Below are positions 43,977 to 52,618 of a DNA stretch of 64,000 nucleotides, one piece after another; position 1 is the first letter of the stretch, and each line of letters starts with the position of its first letter. The position numbers and the translations under genes were made by a program. Origin of the DNA: Gluconacetobacter tumulicola. Lineage in GTDB: Bacteria > Pseudomonadota > Alphaproteobacteria > Acetobacterales > Acetobacteraceae. The stretch spans positions 62,001 through 126,000 of the forward strand of contig NZ_JABEQL010000009.1 in NCBI RefSeq assembly GCF_014174215.1, read 5' to 3'. The notes below the pieces were generated by a model. The model had not been told where the DNA came from and made no database searches. It was given only the letters and a program-made list of their open reading frames with translations.

Positions 43977-44060
43977 TGGTACGAGAGAGGGGACTCGAAC
44001 CCCTATGCCTTGCGGCGGTCGATTTTGAGCCGACTACGTCTACCGTTCCGTCACTCTCGC
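43977..44060 (-). tRNA. tRNA-Leu (CAA)
   Basis: An 84-nt class II tRNA with encoded CCA and a long variable arm. The acceptor stem GCGAGAG pairs with CTCTCGT (terminal G-T), the anticodon arm GTCGG-CTCAAAA-TCGAC gives CAA, and the T arm is GGTTCGAGTCC. It lies directly upstream of serC on the same strand. Confidence 0.92.
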
Positions 44061-44121
44061 CTGCGGGCCTGCTTATCAGCAAAACGGGCCGAGAGGCAAT
44101 CGCACAACCGGAACCCGACGA

Positions 44122-45066
44122 TCATCCGGCCCGCGGTGCCGGCGGTGCCAGGCCCAGCATCAGGGCGATATTCTGGATCGCGGCGCCCGAGGCGCCCTTC
44201 CCCAGATTGTCCAGCCGCGCGGTCAGCACCGCCTGTCGCCGCGATTCGTTGGCATGGACCCGCAATTCCATCAGGTCGGTCCCCGCCAGCGTTTCGGCGG
44301 ACAGGCCCGGCACGGAATCGGCCACACTGATCCGGTCAGAACCGGCATAGAAATCGGCCAGCACCGCCCGCAGATCGCCCCCCGTCGCCGGCCGGGCCAG
44401 CAGGTCCAGATGCAGCGGCACCGAGACGATCATGCCCTGCGGGAAATGCCCGACCGAGGGCACGAAGACAGGCGGACGCGTCAGCCCCGCATAGCGGGTG
44501 ATCTCGGGCAGATGCTTGTGTTCCAGCCCCAGCCCGTACAGTTCGAAGGCCGGCCCGCCTTCCCGCTCGTGCGCCTCGATCATCGCGCGGCCGCCGCCGC
44601 TATAGCCACTGACCGCGTTGATCGTCAGCGGCGCATCCGGCGCGAGCAGCCCGGCCTGAACCAGCGGCCGCAGCAGCGCGATCGCCCCGGTCGGATAGCA
44701 GCCAGGGTTCGAAACCCGCGCCGCCGCCGCGACCTGCGCCGCGAATCCGTCCCCCATTTCCGGAAAACCGTAAACCCAGTCCGGATCGACGCGAAAAGCC
44801 GTGCTGGCGTCCAGAAGCCGGGGCGCCCGGCCACCGGCAGCCGCGATCTCCGCCGCCATCGACGCCGCCTCGCGCGACGCCGCATCGGGCAGGCACAGCA
44901 CCACCAGATCGACCGATTCCATCATCGCGCGGCGGGCAGCGGCATCCTTGCGGTGTTCCGACGCGATCGAACGCACCGTCACCGGCAGCGCATCCAGGCG
45001 CTGACGAATGCCCAGCCCCGTCGTGCCAGCCTCGCCGTCAATGAAAACCGTCGCCTGTTCGCTCAT
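44122..45066 (-). CDS. argC: N-acetyl-gamma-glutamyl-phosphate reductase (type 2)
   Basis: An NADPH-dependent step of arginine synthesis. The 314-residue protein starts TVFIDGEAGTTGLGIRQRL, the dinucleotide-binding region of the short type 2 family, and has the catalytic Cys in SNPGCYPTG and the GYSGGGR motif. ATG 45066 is chosen by family; the longer frame to 45387 runs through a repeat element and is a shadow. A 163-bp repeat starts 57 bp upstream and may influence its promoter. Confidence 0.92.
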   Translation of the reverse strand: MSEQATVFIDGEAGTTGLGIRQRLDALPVTVRSIASEHRKDAAARRAMMESVDLVVLCLPDAASREAASMAAEIAAAGGRAPRLLDASTAFRVDPDWVYGFPEMGDGFAAQVAAAARVSNPGCYPTGAIALLRPLVQAGLLAPDAPLTINAVSGYSGGGRAMIEAHEREGGPAFELYGLGLEHKHLPEITRYAGLTRPPVFVPSVGHFPQGMIVSVPLHLDLLARPATGGDLRAVLADFYAGSDRISVADSVPGLSAETLAGTDLMELRVHANESRRQAVLTARLDNLGKGASGAAIQNIALMLGLAPPAPRAG

Positions 45067-45122
45067 GGTACCCCCTGGTCCTGGGCGCGGGACTATAATC
45101 CCTGTCCGACCCGCCATCCAGA

Positions 45123-45285
45123 GAGGCTGTTTCAAAAGCCCCGCTGGCGGCGGCCTGACGGCGGTTTCCTGCGCTTCGGTGCTCACGGCCATCAAGGCCG
45201 CTCCACTCCGATGCTCAGAAACTACCGCCAGACGCATGGCTGGCGCCACGCTTCCACTCACCATCGGAACTTTTGAAATAGCCTC
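45123..45285 (+). mobile_element. Full-length palindromic repeat copy A (163 bp, MITE-like) between argC and mazG
   Basis: The ends GAGGCTGTTTCAAAAG and CTTTTGAAATAGCCTC form a 16-bp inverted repeat with one mismatch. CCAGA is present on both sides (45118-45122 and 45286-45290), consistent with a 5-bp target duplication. The core TTTCCTGCGCTTCGGTGCTC is at 45165-45184. It encodes no transposase. Copy B, inverted, lies on the other side of mazG. Confidence 0.75.
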
Positions 45286-45381
45286 CCAGAGCATCCGCAC
45301 ATCGCGCCACGCTGGACGAGCCCGCGGCGCCGGTGCAGACATGGGGCGATCCCGCCGCCCCATGCACGGAGCCCCCCCCGG

Positions 45382-46170
45382 ATGCAAGACGCCGCCCAGG
45401 CCCTCTCGCGCCTTCTCGACATCATGGCCCGCTTGCGCGACCCCGTCAGCGGCTGCCCCTGGGACCGCGAGCAGGATTTCGCCTCCATCGCTCCCTATGC
45501 GATCGAGGAAGCCTACGAGGTCGAGGACACGATCGCCCGGCAGGACTGGGCCGCCCTCCCCGACGAGCTGGGCGACCTGCTACTCCAGGTCGTCTATCAC
45601 GCCCGCATGGGCGAAGAGGCCGGCTGGTTCGATTTCGCGACCGTCGCCGGCATGATCGGCGACAAGATGGTCCGCCGCCATCCCCATGTCTTCGGCGACG
45701 CCGCACCGGCCCCCGGCCAGTGGGAGGACGGCAAGGAGCGGGAACGCCTCGCCCGGCGCGAGAGCGGCACCCTGGCCGGCATCCCCACCGCATTGCCCGC
45801 CCTGCTGCGCGCACGCAAATTGTCGGCCCGCGCCGCCCGCGTCGGCTTCGACTGGCCCGATGCCAGGGACGTCGCCGAAAAAGTGGATGAGGAAATCGCG
45901 GAACTGAAGGTCGAACTGGAAACGGGCGACCGCGAACGAATCGCCGACGAACTGGGCGACGTGCTGTTCACGCTCGCCACCCTGGCCCGCAAGCTGGATC
46001 TGGACCCCGAAGCCTGCCTGCGCCAGGCCAACGCCAAATTCACCCGCCGCTTCACCGGGGTCGAACACCATCTGGCCGAACGCGGCCTGACACCGGCCGA
46101 CAGCACGCTGGCGGACATGGAAGCCGCCTGGCAGGCGGTCAAACGGCAGGAACGCGACGACGACGCATAA
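45382..46170 (+). CDS. mazG: Nucleoside triphosphate pyrophosphohydrolase MazG
   Basis: A 262-residue house-cleaning NTP pyrophosphatase with two MazG domains. The first has CPWDREQDFASI and the metal-binding EEAYEVEDTI with ELGDLLLQVVYHA; the second has EEIAELKVELE and DELGDVLFTLATLA. It is an intact gene bracketed by two 163-bp inverted repeat copies, and the nearest upstream sequence (96 bp) separates it from copy A. Confidence 0.92.
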   Translation: MQDAAQALSRLLDIMARLRDPVSGCPWDREQDFASIAPYAIEEAYEVEDTIARQDWAALPDELGDLLLQVVYHARMGEEAGWFDFATVAGMIGDKMVRRHPHVFGDAAPAPGQWEDGKERERLARRESGTLAGIPTALPALLRARKLSARAARVGFDWPDARDVAEKVDEEIAELKVELETGDRERIADELGDVLFTLATLARKLDLDPEACLRQANAKFTRRFTGVEHHLAERGLTPADSTLADMEAAWQAVKRQERDDDA

Positions 46171-46180
46171 GCGAGACGCA

Positions 46181-46343
46181 GAGGCTGTTTCAGAAGCTCC
46201 GATGGTGCGTGGAAGCGTGGCGTCAGCCATGCGTCTGGCGGTGGTTTTTGAGCATCGGAGCGGAGCGGCCTTGATGGCCGAGAGCACCGAAGCGCAGGAA
46301 ACCGCCGTCAGGCCGCCACCAGCGGAGCTCCTGAAGCAGCCTC
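46181..46343 (-). mobile_element. Full-length palindromic repeat copy B (163 bp, MITE-like) downstream of mazG
   Basis: Same length as copy A but inverted. The inverted ends GAGGCTGTTTCAGAAGCTCC and its near-complement at 46324-46343 match at 18 of 20 positions. The family core lies on the minus strand at 46282-46301. The element ends exactly before the stop triplet of the next gene (46344-46346). No target duplication was seen. Confidence 0.75.
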
Positions 46344-47180
46344 TCAGCCCGGGTCCAGCAGCAGGTCACGCAGATCCTGCCAGCTCGCCCGGTCGGGGGC
46401 GTAGAGCAGCCCCCCGGCGCGATCGGTCAACCGATAGGGCTCTCCGTCGAAATGGGCGCAATAACCGCCGGTCTCGTGATGGATCAGCCAGCCGGCCAGA
46501 TGGTCCCACGGCATGGTGCGGTTGAAGAGCAGGAAATGGCATTTCCCGTCCACCAGCATCAGATATTCATGCGCGGCACAGCGAAAATCCCACGATCCCA
46601 TCACGCGCGGCAGATTGCGGGCCACCAGGTCGCGAATCGGCGGGGGCAGGTAGCGCCACGAGGCATTACCGGTCATTTCGGCCGCTGGCACGGGCCGCGC
46701 GCAACATAGCGGGCGCTCGGCATCGTCTGGCCCGACCTGCCATGCCCCCTCGCCCCGCACCGCCAGCGCCGCGACATTGCAGATCGGGTCGAGAATCGCC
46801 GCCCCCACAACCTCGCCCCGACGCAGGATCGCGACCATGACGCCGAACAGCGGCACACCCGCCGCATAATTCGCCGTACCGTCGATCGGATCGATGACAT
46901 AGGCGAGGTCCGCACTCTCGATCGCGTCCAGCAGGCCGGGCCGGGCACAGACGGCTTCCTCGCCGATCACCACCGCGCCGGGCGAAAGACGCAGGAAGGC
47001 CTCGGTCATGTCATGCTCGGCCGCTTCGTCGGCCACGGTCACCACGTCCAGCTTGCTGGTCTTGCACCGGATGGCGTCCGCATCCAGCCGGCGGAAGGAT
47101 GGCATGATCCGATCCGCCGCCGCCTGCCGCATGATGTCCAGAACCGTACGCATATGCGCGCGCGAAACCGCGACCGTCAT
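46344..47180 (-). CDS. Inositol monophosphatase family protein
   Basis: A 278-residue metal-dependent phosphatase. Motif 1 is DPIDGTANY (about residues 97-105) and motif 2 is PWDHLAG near the C-terminal third; GEEAV carries a further metal ligand. Substrates in this family include inositol phosphate, histidinol phosphate and PAP, and sequence alone does not decide; a role in histidine synthesis (HisN-like) is possible. The stop codon abuts repeat copy B. Confidence 0.82.
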   Translation of the reverse strand: MTVAVSRAHMRTVLDIMRQAAADRIMPSFRRLDADAIRCKTSKLDVVTVADEAAEHDMTEAFLRLSPGAVVIGEEAVCARPGLLDAIESADLAYVIDPIDGTANYAAGVPLFGVMVAILRRGEVVGAAILDPICNVAALAVRGEGAWQVGPDDAERPLCCARPVPAAEMTGNASWRYLPPPIRDLVARNLPRVMGSWDFRCAAHEYLMLVDGKCHFLLFNRTMPWDHLAGWLIHHETGGYCAHFDGEPYRLTDRAGGLLYAPDRASWQDLRDLLLDPG

Positions 47181-47222
47181 GACATCATTCTCCCTTCCCG
47201 CCCATCCGGCGCGGGCGGGCGC

Positions 47223-48509
47223 CTACCGCTCGCGACTGGCCAGTTGCTGTTCGAACCGCGCGCGATCGGCCGGCAACAGCCGCACCGTCACCACGATAGC
47301 CTGCTCGCCATCATCGCGCGACGTCACTTCGCCATGAGCATACAGCCACGCCAGCAGCGCGCCGTCCTTCACCGGAATGGTGTACTGGACAATCTCCATC
47401 GCCTCGGTCAGGCGCTGGTCGATCGCCGCCAGCAATTCGGGCAGCCCGTCGCCGGTAATCGCCGAAATCGCGACACTGCCCGCCCGGGGCGGCACCGCAT
47501 CGCGGCCGCCCAGCAGGTCGGCCTTGTTCTGCACCTCGATCACCCGCCGGCGCCAGTCGCTCTCCAGCGTTCCGCTGGTCGCCATGCCCTCCAGCACCTC
47601 CTCGACATCGGCGCGCTGCGCCGTAGTGTCGGGGTGGGAGATATCGCGCACATGCAGGATGATGTCGGCCTCGGCAACCTCCTCCAGCGTGGCGCGGAAG
47701 GCGGCAATCAGTTCCGTCGGCAGGTCGCTGATGAAGCCCACCGTGTCGGACAGGATGATCCGCCGGCCCGATGGTAGGCGAATGCCGCGCATCGTCGGGT
47801 CCAGCGTCGCGAACAGCTGGTCCTGCGCATAAACGGTTGCCCCGGTCAGGGCATTGAAAAGGGTCGATTTTCCGGCATTGGTATAGCCGACCAGCGCCAC
47901 GACGGGAAACGGCACCCGCCGCCGCGCCGCACGATGCAGTCCGCGCGTGCGCCGCACCTGCTCCAGCTCGCGCTTCAACCGCACGATGCGGTCGCCGATC
48001 ATGCGGCGATCGGCCTCGATCTGGGTCTCACCCGGCCCGCCGAGGAAGCCGAAGCCGCCGCGCTGCCGCTCCAGATGGGTCCAGGTCCGGACCAGACGGC
48101 TGCGCTGATATTCCAGATGCGCGAGTTCGACCTGGAGCGAACCCTCCTTGGTGGCGGCGCGCTCGCCGAAAATATCCAGGATCAGGGCCGTACGGTCGAT
48201 GACCTTGCAGCCCAGGGCCTTTTCCAGATTCCGCTGCTGCACGGGCGTCAGGCGCGTATCCACCACCACAACGGCAACACGATCCTCCTGCACCGCCTGG
48301 CGCAGCGATTCCACCTGCCCGCTTCCCAGCAGCGTGGCCGGCCGGCGGGCGCGCAGCAGAAGCACGGCCTGCCGCACGATCACCAGCCCGATCGACGCCG
48401 CCAGGCCCACGGCTTCTTCCAGCCGGGCTTCAGCGGCGCGAACCTCGTCCTGACGGTCCGGCCGCTCCCATGGCAGGATGACGGCCGCCCGCGTGGGCGA
48501 CTGCGCCAC
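47223..48509 (-). CDS. hflX: GTPase HflX
   Basis: A ribosome-associated GTPase that splits stalled 70S ribosomes under stress. The 428-residue protein has the N-terminal HflX domain with VVVVDTRLTPVQQRNLEKAL, a glycine-rich linker (GGFGFLGGPGETQIEADRR), and G motifs GYTNAGKST, DTVGF and NKAD. It starts 7 bp after hfq, the conserved hfq-hflX pair. Confidence 0.94.
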   Translation of the reverse strand: MAQSPTRAAVILPWERPDRQDEVRAAEARLEEAVGLAASIGLVIVRQAVLLLRARRPATLLGSGQVESLRQAVQEDRVAVVVVDTRLTPVQQRNLEKALGCKVIDRTALILDIFGERAATKEGSLQVELAHLEYQRSRLVRTWTHLERQRGGFGFLGGPGETQIEADRRMIGDRIVRLKRELEQVRRTRGLHRAARRRVPFPVVALVGYTNAGKSTLFNALTGATVYAQDQLFATLDPTMRGIRLPSGRRIILSDTVGFISDLPTELIAAFRATLEEVAEADIILHVRDISHPDTTAQRADVEEVLEGMATSGTLESDWRRRVIEVQNKADLLGGRDAVPPRAGSVAISAITGDGLPELLAAIDQRLTEAMEIVQYTIPVKDGALLAWLYAHGEVTSRDDGEQAIVVTVRLLPADRARFEQQLASRER

Positions 48510-48516
48510 GGAAACC

Positions 48517-48813
48517 TCAGACGAGATCGGAATCCCCCGCCAGATCCTTGTCCGACGGCTCCGCCGAGGCGCCCTCGGGGCGCGAGGGGTCGAACAGCAC
48601 CACCGGCGTCGCCGGCATCACGGTGCTGATGGCGTGCTTGTAGACAAGCTGCGTGTGCCCATCACGGCGCAGGAGCACGGAAAAATTGTCGAACCAGGTG
48701 ATGATGCCCTGCAACTTGACACCATTGACCAGAAACACCGTGACCGGCGTCTTGGAGCGCCTGACATGGTTGAGAAAAACATCCTGAACGTTCTGCGTAG
48801 GGTCTTTTGCCAC
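48517..48813 (-). CDS. hfq: RNA chaperone Hfq
   Basis: An Sm-like hexameric protein that matches small RNAs to mRNAs. The 98-residue product has the Sm1 region [20 protein letters not shown], followed by NGVKLQG and [12 protein letters not shown], and the Sm2 signature VYKHAIST, then an acidic disordered tail ([17 protein letters not shown]). It lies downstream of ntrX and before hflX. Confidence 0.96.
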   Translation of the reverse strand: MAKDPTQNVQDVFLNHVRRSKTPVTVFLVNGVKLQGIITWFDNFSVLLRRDGHTQLVYKHAISTVMPATPVVLFDPSRPEGASAEPSDKDLAGDSDLV

Positions 48814-48926
48814 GGTTGGGCCTTACTTGCTCTGTCGGCGAAGACGAACGCCGCGCAAGCTGCTCCGTTCCCCGCCAATAATTCGGTTGGCTCTCTCTAG
48901 CAGGCCCTTCCCCGAGGGGCAAAACC

Positions 48927-50318
48927 TCATCCCGCTCCCCGCTCGTCGGACGTCACGCCCAACTGCTTCAGCTTGCGGTGCAGCGCACTGCGCTCCATGC
49001 CCACAAAGCCGGCGGTGCGGCTGATATTGCCGCCGAATCGCAGCAATTGCGCCTGCAGATACTGGGTCTCGAACAGGTCGCGCGCCTCGCGCAGCGGCAG
49101 ACCCATCACATCGGCGGCGGGGTCGAACTTCAGCAGGGTCGGCGCTCCCTGCCCCACCGACGGCGGCAGCATCTCGGCGCGGATCGGATCAGTGCCGTTC
49201 CCCGGCATCATGATCAGCAGCCGTTCCATCAGGTTGCGCAGCTCGCGCGAATTGCCGGGCCAGTCATAGCTCTGCAGGGCCGCGATCGCGTCGCCCGACA
49301 GGTCGCGCAACGGCAGGCCGGCATTCTCCGCCGCCCGGTGCAAAAACATCCGCGCCAGGCCAGGAATATCCTCCCGCCGTTCCCGCAGGCTGGGCACGCG
49401 CAGCGGCACCACCGCCAGCCGGTAATACAGATCCTCGCGGAAGCGCCCGGCGGCGATCGCCTCCTGCAGGTCGCGGTTGGTCGCCGCCAGCACGCGGACA
49501 TCGACCTTTACCCGCGTGGCGCCCCCCACACGCTCGAAACTCTGGTCCTGCAACGCGCGGACGATCTTGCCCTGGGTCTCGATCGGCATGTCCGCCACTT
49601 CGTCCAGCAGCAGCGTGCCCCCATGGGCGCGCTCCAGCACGCCGGTGCGCCGCCCGCTGCCATCCGCGGCGCCCTCGATGCCGAACAGCTCCTCCTCGAA
49701 CCGGCCCGGCGCCAGCGTGGCGCAGTTCAGGGCGACGAACGGCCCTTCGGCACGGCGCGACCGGGCATGGATCATCCGCGCCGCAACCTCCTTGCCCGCG
49801 CCGGCGGCGCCGGAAATCAGCACCCGCGACCCGCTGGGGGCCACGCGCTCGATCTGGTTGCGCACGGCGGCAATGGCCGGGCTGTCGCCGAACAGCATGG
49901 CGTCCGGTCCCGCGCGCAGGCGCAGTTCCGCATTCTCCCGCGCCAGGCGCGAGGCCTCGAGCGCACGCCTGACGACCAGCAGCAGCCGATCGGACTGGAA
50001 AGGCTTTTCGATAAAATCGTAGGCGCCATGCTGCAGCGCGGCCACAGCCGTCTCGATGGTGCCATGGCCGGAAATCATGATGGTCGGGACAACCGGTTCC
50101 TCGCCCTGGATCGCCTGCAGGATGCCCAGCCCGTCCAGGCGCGACCCCTGGAGCCAGACATCCAGGATCACCAGCGACGGCCTGCGCGCCCTGAACGCGC
50201 TGATCGCGGAATCCGAATCTCCCGCCAGCCGGGTCTCATAGCCCTCATCCCGAAGAATGCCCTCGATGAGCAGCCGGATATCCGGTTCGTCATCAACGAT
50301 CAGGATTTCATGCGCCAT
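48927..50318 (-). CDS. ntrX: Nitrogen-regulation response regulator NtrX
   Basis: A 463-residue response regulator with the sigma-54 AAA+ domain. The receiver phospho-acceptor is Asp53 (VILDVWLQG), Walker A is GAAGAGKE, and the C-terminal Fis-type helix-turn-helix is NISRTAGFVGMERSALHRKL. The GAFTGA loop that contacts sigma-54 is missing (FGIEGAADGSGRRTG at that place), as in other NtrX proteins, so it probably acts without sigma-54. It overlaps ntrY by 11 bp. Confidence 0.93.
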   Translation of the reverse strand: MAHEILIVDDEPDIRLLIEGILRDEGYETRLAGDSDSAISAFRARRPSLVILDVWLQGSRLDGLGILQAIQGEEPVVPTIMISGHGTIETAVAALQHGAYDFIEKPFQSDRLLLVVRRALEASRLARENAELRLRAGPDAMLFGDSPAIAAVRNQIERVAPSGSRVLISGAAGAGKEVAARMIHARSRRAEGPFVALNCATLAPGRFEEELFGIEGAADGSGRRTGVLERAHGGTLLLDEVADMPIETQGKIVRALQDQSFERVGGATRVKVDVRVLAATNRDLQEAIAAGRFREDLYYRLAVVPLRVPSLRERREDIPGLARMFLHRAAENAGLPLRDLSGDAIAALQSYDWPGNSRELRNLMERLLIMMPGNGTDPIRAEMLPPSVGQGAPTLLKFDPAADVMGLPLREARDLFETQYLQAQLLRFGGNISRTAGFVGMERSALHRKLKQLGVTSDERGAG

Positions 50319-52581
50319 GCTCGTCCTTTACTGGCAGTATCAAGACCGAAACAGCTCCCCGTCCATCCTGCCTGTCTTCCAGACGGATGCTTCCCCCGTG
50401 ATCTTCCAGAATTTTCTTGACGATCGCCAGCCCCAGCCCGGTTCCCTTCGGCTTGTGGGTCACATAGGGCTCGGTCAGTCGCTGCCTGTCTTCTTCAGGC
50501 AGACCGATCCCATCGTCGACAACCGCGATATGGGCGGCCGTTCCTTCGATACGCAAGACAATCCGGACAGTGCCGACCGGTCCGGTCGGGCGATCGGCAG
50601 CATCACCATCTTTCGGAAGCATTGCAATGGCATCGGCGGCATTTTGCAGCAAATTGGTCAACGCCTGCCCGACCAGCCGCCGGTCGCACGACACGATCGG
50701 CCCATGGTCGGGCAGATCGGTGTCGTAACGGATCTCGGGATGGGCGGTGCGTTGCAGGATCAGCGCCTCGCGCACGATTCGCGACAGGTCCTCGGGCCGG
50801 ATGATCGGTTGCGGCATCCGCGCGAACGCCGAGAATTCATCCACCATGCGCCCGATATCGCCGACATGCCGCACGATCGTATCCGCGCACTGGCTGAACG
50901 TCTCGGGGTCGGAGGTGATTTCGCGCAGGAAGCGGCGCTTCAGCCGTTCGGCCGCAAGCTGGATCGGCGTGAGCGGATTCTTGATCTCATGCGCGATCCG
51001 CCGGGCAATGTCGGCCCACGCCGCCTTGCGCTGAGCCGCCTGCAAGGCCGTGATGTCATCGAACGTCACCACATACCGATCAGGCGCCCCGCCGCTGATC
51101 TCGCCGCCGATACGGACCAGCAGCGTACAGGCCTTCGTGCCCGACCCGACGTGAATCTCGCCCGTCCACACCCGGTCGGGGGCACTGGCCGCCTCCTTCA
51201 GCATCGGGCCGAACTCGGGCACGACATCGACCAGTTGCCGCCCGACGGCGGCCGGCAGGTCCTTTTGCAGCAGAACGCCGGCGGCGCGATTCGGCAGCTC
51301 GATCACCTGCTGGGCATCCAGGCCGATCACCCCGGCGGACACGCCCGACAGCACGGCTTCGGTAAACCGGCGGCGCTCATTGATCTGGCTGTAGGCGATC
51401 ATCAGTTCGGAGCGCTGGCTGGAAAGCTGGTCGGTCATGCGGTTGAAGGCGCGCGACAGGCTCGATACCTCGTCATCCCGCTCGCCCTCCGGCACCCGCA
51501 CCTTCAGGTCGCCATCGCTGATGCGCTCCGACGCCAGGATCAGCAGCCCCAGCGGCCGCACGATCTGGTTGGCCAGCACCAGCCCCACCAGCACGGCGGC
51601 GAAGAGAACCAGCAACCCCACCAGCGCGAAGATCAGCACGAAGGTGAACTGGATCTTGGAGCGGTTCCGGTTCAGCCGCTGATAATCCGCCACCACCATT
51701 TCGGTCTTGTGCATATGGTCGAGGATCGACGGATCGACGGGGCGGGTAATCACCAGCATCAGCGCCGGCGTGTCGCCCAGCGAAATCACCGCCCGCACCG
51801 TCTTCTCGTCCGGCGAATCGAGAATCGCGATCTCGTTGGTGCGCGCCATCATGGTGGCCGAGGGCGGCGGCAGAGCCTGCATGTCGCCCGGCCGGCTCAT
51901 CAGCCCCCCTTTGGCGACCACGGTGTTGGTCAGCGGGTCATAGATCACCGCTTCGTTCAGCCCGCGCAGGGTCGCCTGCGAATCCAGCACCTGGTCCAGC
52001 GCCTCGGGGTCATGCATCAGGTCCGACCCGGACCCTTCCAGGCTGTTCGCAGCCCCGGCCAGGTAATTGGCCAGCGAGAACGCCTCGGTCCGGATATTGG
52101 CGTTATGTTCCTGCAGATATCCGCGCGAGGCCTGCAATGCCTCGTTCAGCGCCGTGTTGACCCGATCGCTGAACCAGATCTGGATGCCATAATGAAAGAA
52201 AACGGCGGCAAACGTGCCGACGACCACCGTCGGCGCCACCGCGACGATGCCGAACAGCGTCACCAGGCGCACATGCAGCCGCGCCCCGGCCAGGCCAAGG
52301 CGCCGATCGGCCATCACCCGCCCCAGCCGTTCCGCCAGCGCCAGCGCCAGCAGCAGCAGGACCAGGAAGTTCAGGATAAAGATCAGGGCCTGGATGCGCG
52401 GATAATGCGTCACCGACATGCCGCCCGACAGCACGACGAAAGTGGCGACGCCGAAACATAGCGCCAGCGCCACCAGGGCAATGGCGACATTGCGCCGCGC
52501 CAGCAGCCCGAACAGCCCGCGCATCAACCCCACCCCCGACACCAGCCGCCGGATATTGAAACCGTGCCTTGGGGTCAGCAC
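50308..52581 (-). CDS. ntrY: Sensor histidine kinase NtrY
   Basis: A membrane sensor (757 aa) partnered with NtrX. Several N-terminal membrane helices flank a periplasmic region, then a HAMP domain (VGLVLANQIVRPLGLLILAS), PAS domain, the phospho-accepting H-box IAHEIKNPLTPIQLAAERL and the GHKL ATPase (DDGIGLP, GTGLGLAI). The start is taken as GTG 52581, the longest frame; no ribosome binding site supports it, and ATG 52524 is an alternative. Confidence 0.92.
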   Translation of the reverse strand: MLTPRHGFNIRRLVSGVGLMRGLFGLLARRNVAIALVALALCFGVATFVVLSGGMSVTHYPRIQALIFILNFLVLLLLALALAERLGRVMADRRLGLAGARLHVRLVTLFGIVAVAPTVVVGTFAAVFFHYGIQIWFSDRVNTALNEALQASRGYLQEHNANIRTEAFSLANYLAGAANSLEGSGSDLMHDPEALDQVLDSQATLRGLNEAVIYDPLTNTVVAKGGLMSRPGDMQALPPPSATMMARTNEIAILDSPDEKTVRAVISLGDTPALMLVITRPVDPSILDHMHKTEMVVADYQRLNRNRSKIQFTFVLIFALVGLLVLFAAVLVGLVLANQIVRPLGLLILASERISDGDLKVRVPEGERDDEVSSLSRAFNRMTDQLSSQRSELMIAYSQINERRRFTEAVLSGVSAGVIGLDAQQVIELPNRAAGVLLQKDLPAAVGRQLVDVVPEFGPMLKEAASAPDRVWTGEIHVGSGTKACTLLVRIGGEISGGAPDRYVVTFDDITALQAAQRKAAWADIARRIAHEIKNPLTPIQLAAERLKRRFLREITSDPETFSQCADTIVRHVGDIGRMVDEFSAFARMPQPIIRPEDLSRIVREALILQRTAHPEIRYDTDLPDHGPIVSCDRRLVGQALTNLLQNAADAIAMLPKDGDAADRPTGPVGTVRIVLRIEGTAAHIAVVDDGIGLPEEDRQRLTEPYVTHKPKGTGLGLAIVKKILEDHGGSIRLEDRQDGRGAVSVLILPVKDEHGA

Positions 52582-52618
52582 CCGATTGTCGCCCGACGCA
52601 TCAAAAGACTCATGGACG

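Noticed and set aside
44061-45387. N-terminal extension of argC to 45387
   Set aside because: The extra 107 codons run through repeat copy A and lack similarity; the family start is at 45066.
48927-50318. NtrX as a damaged NtrC because it lacks GAFTGA
   Set aside because: Loss of this loop is a normal family feature of NtrX, and the rest of the protein is intact.
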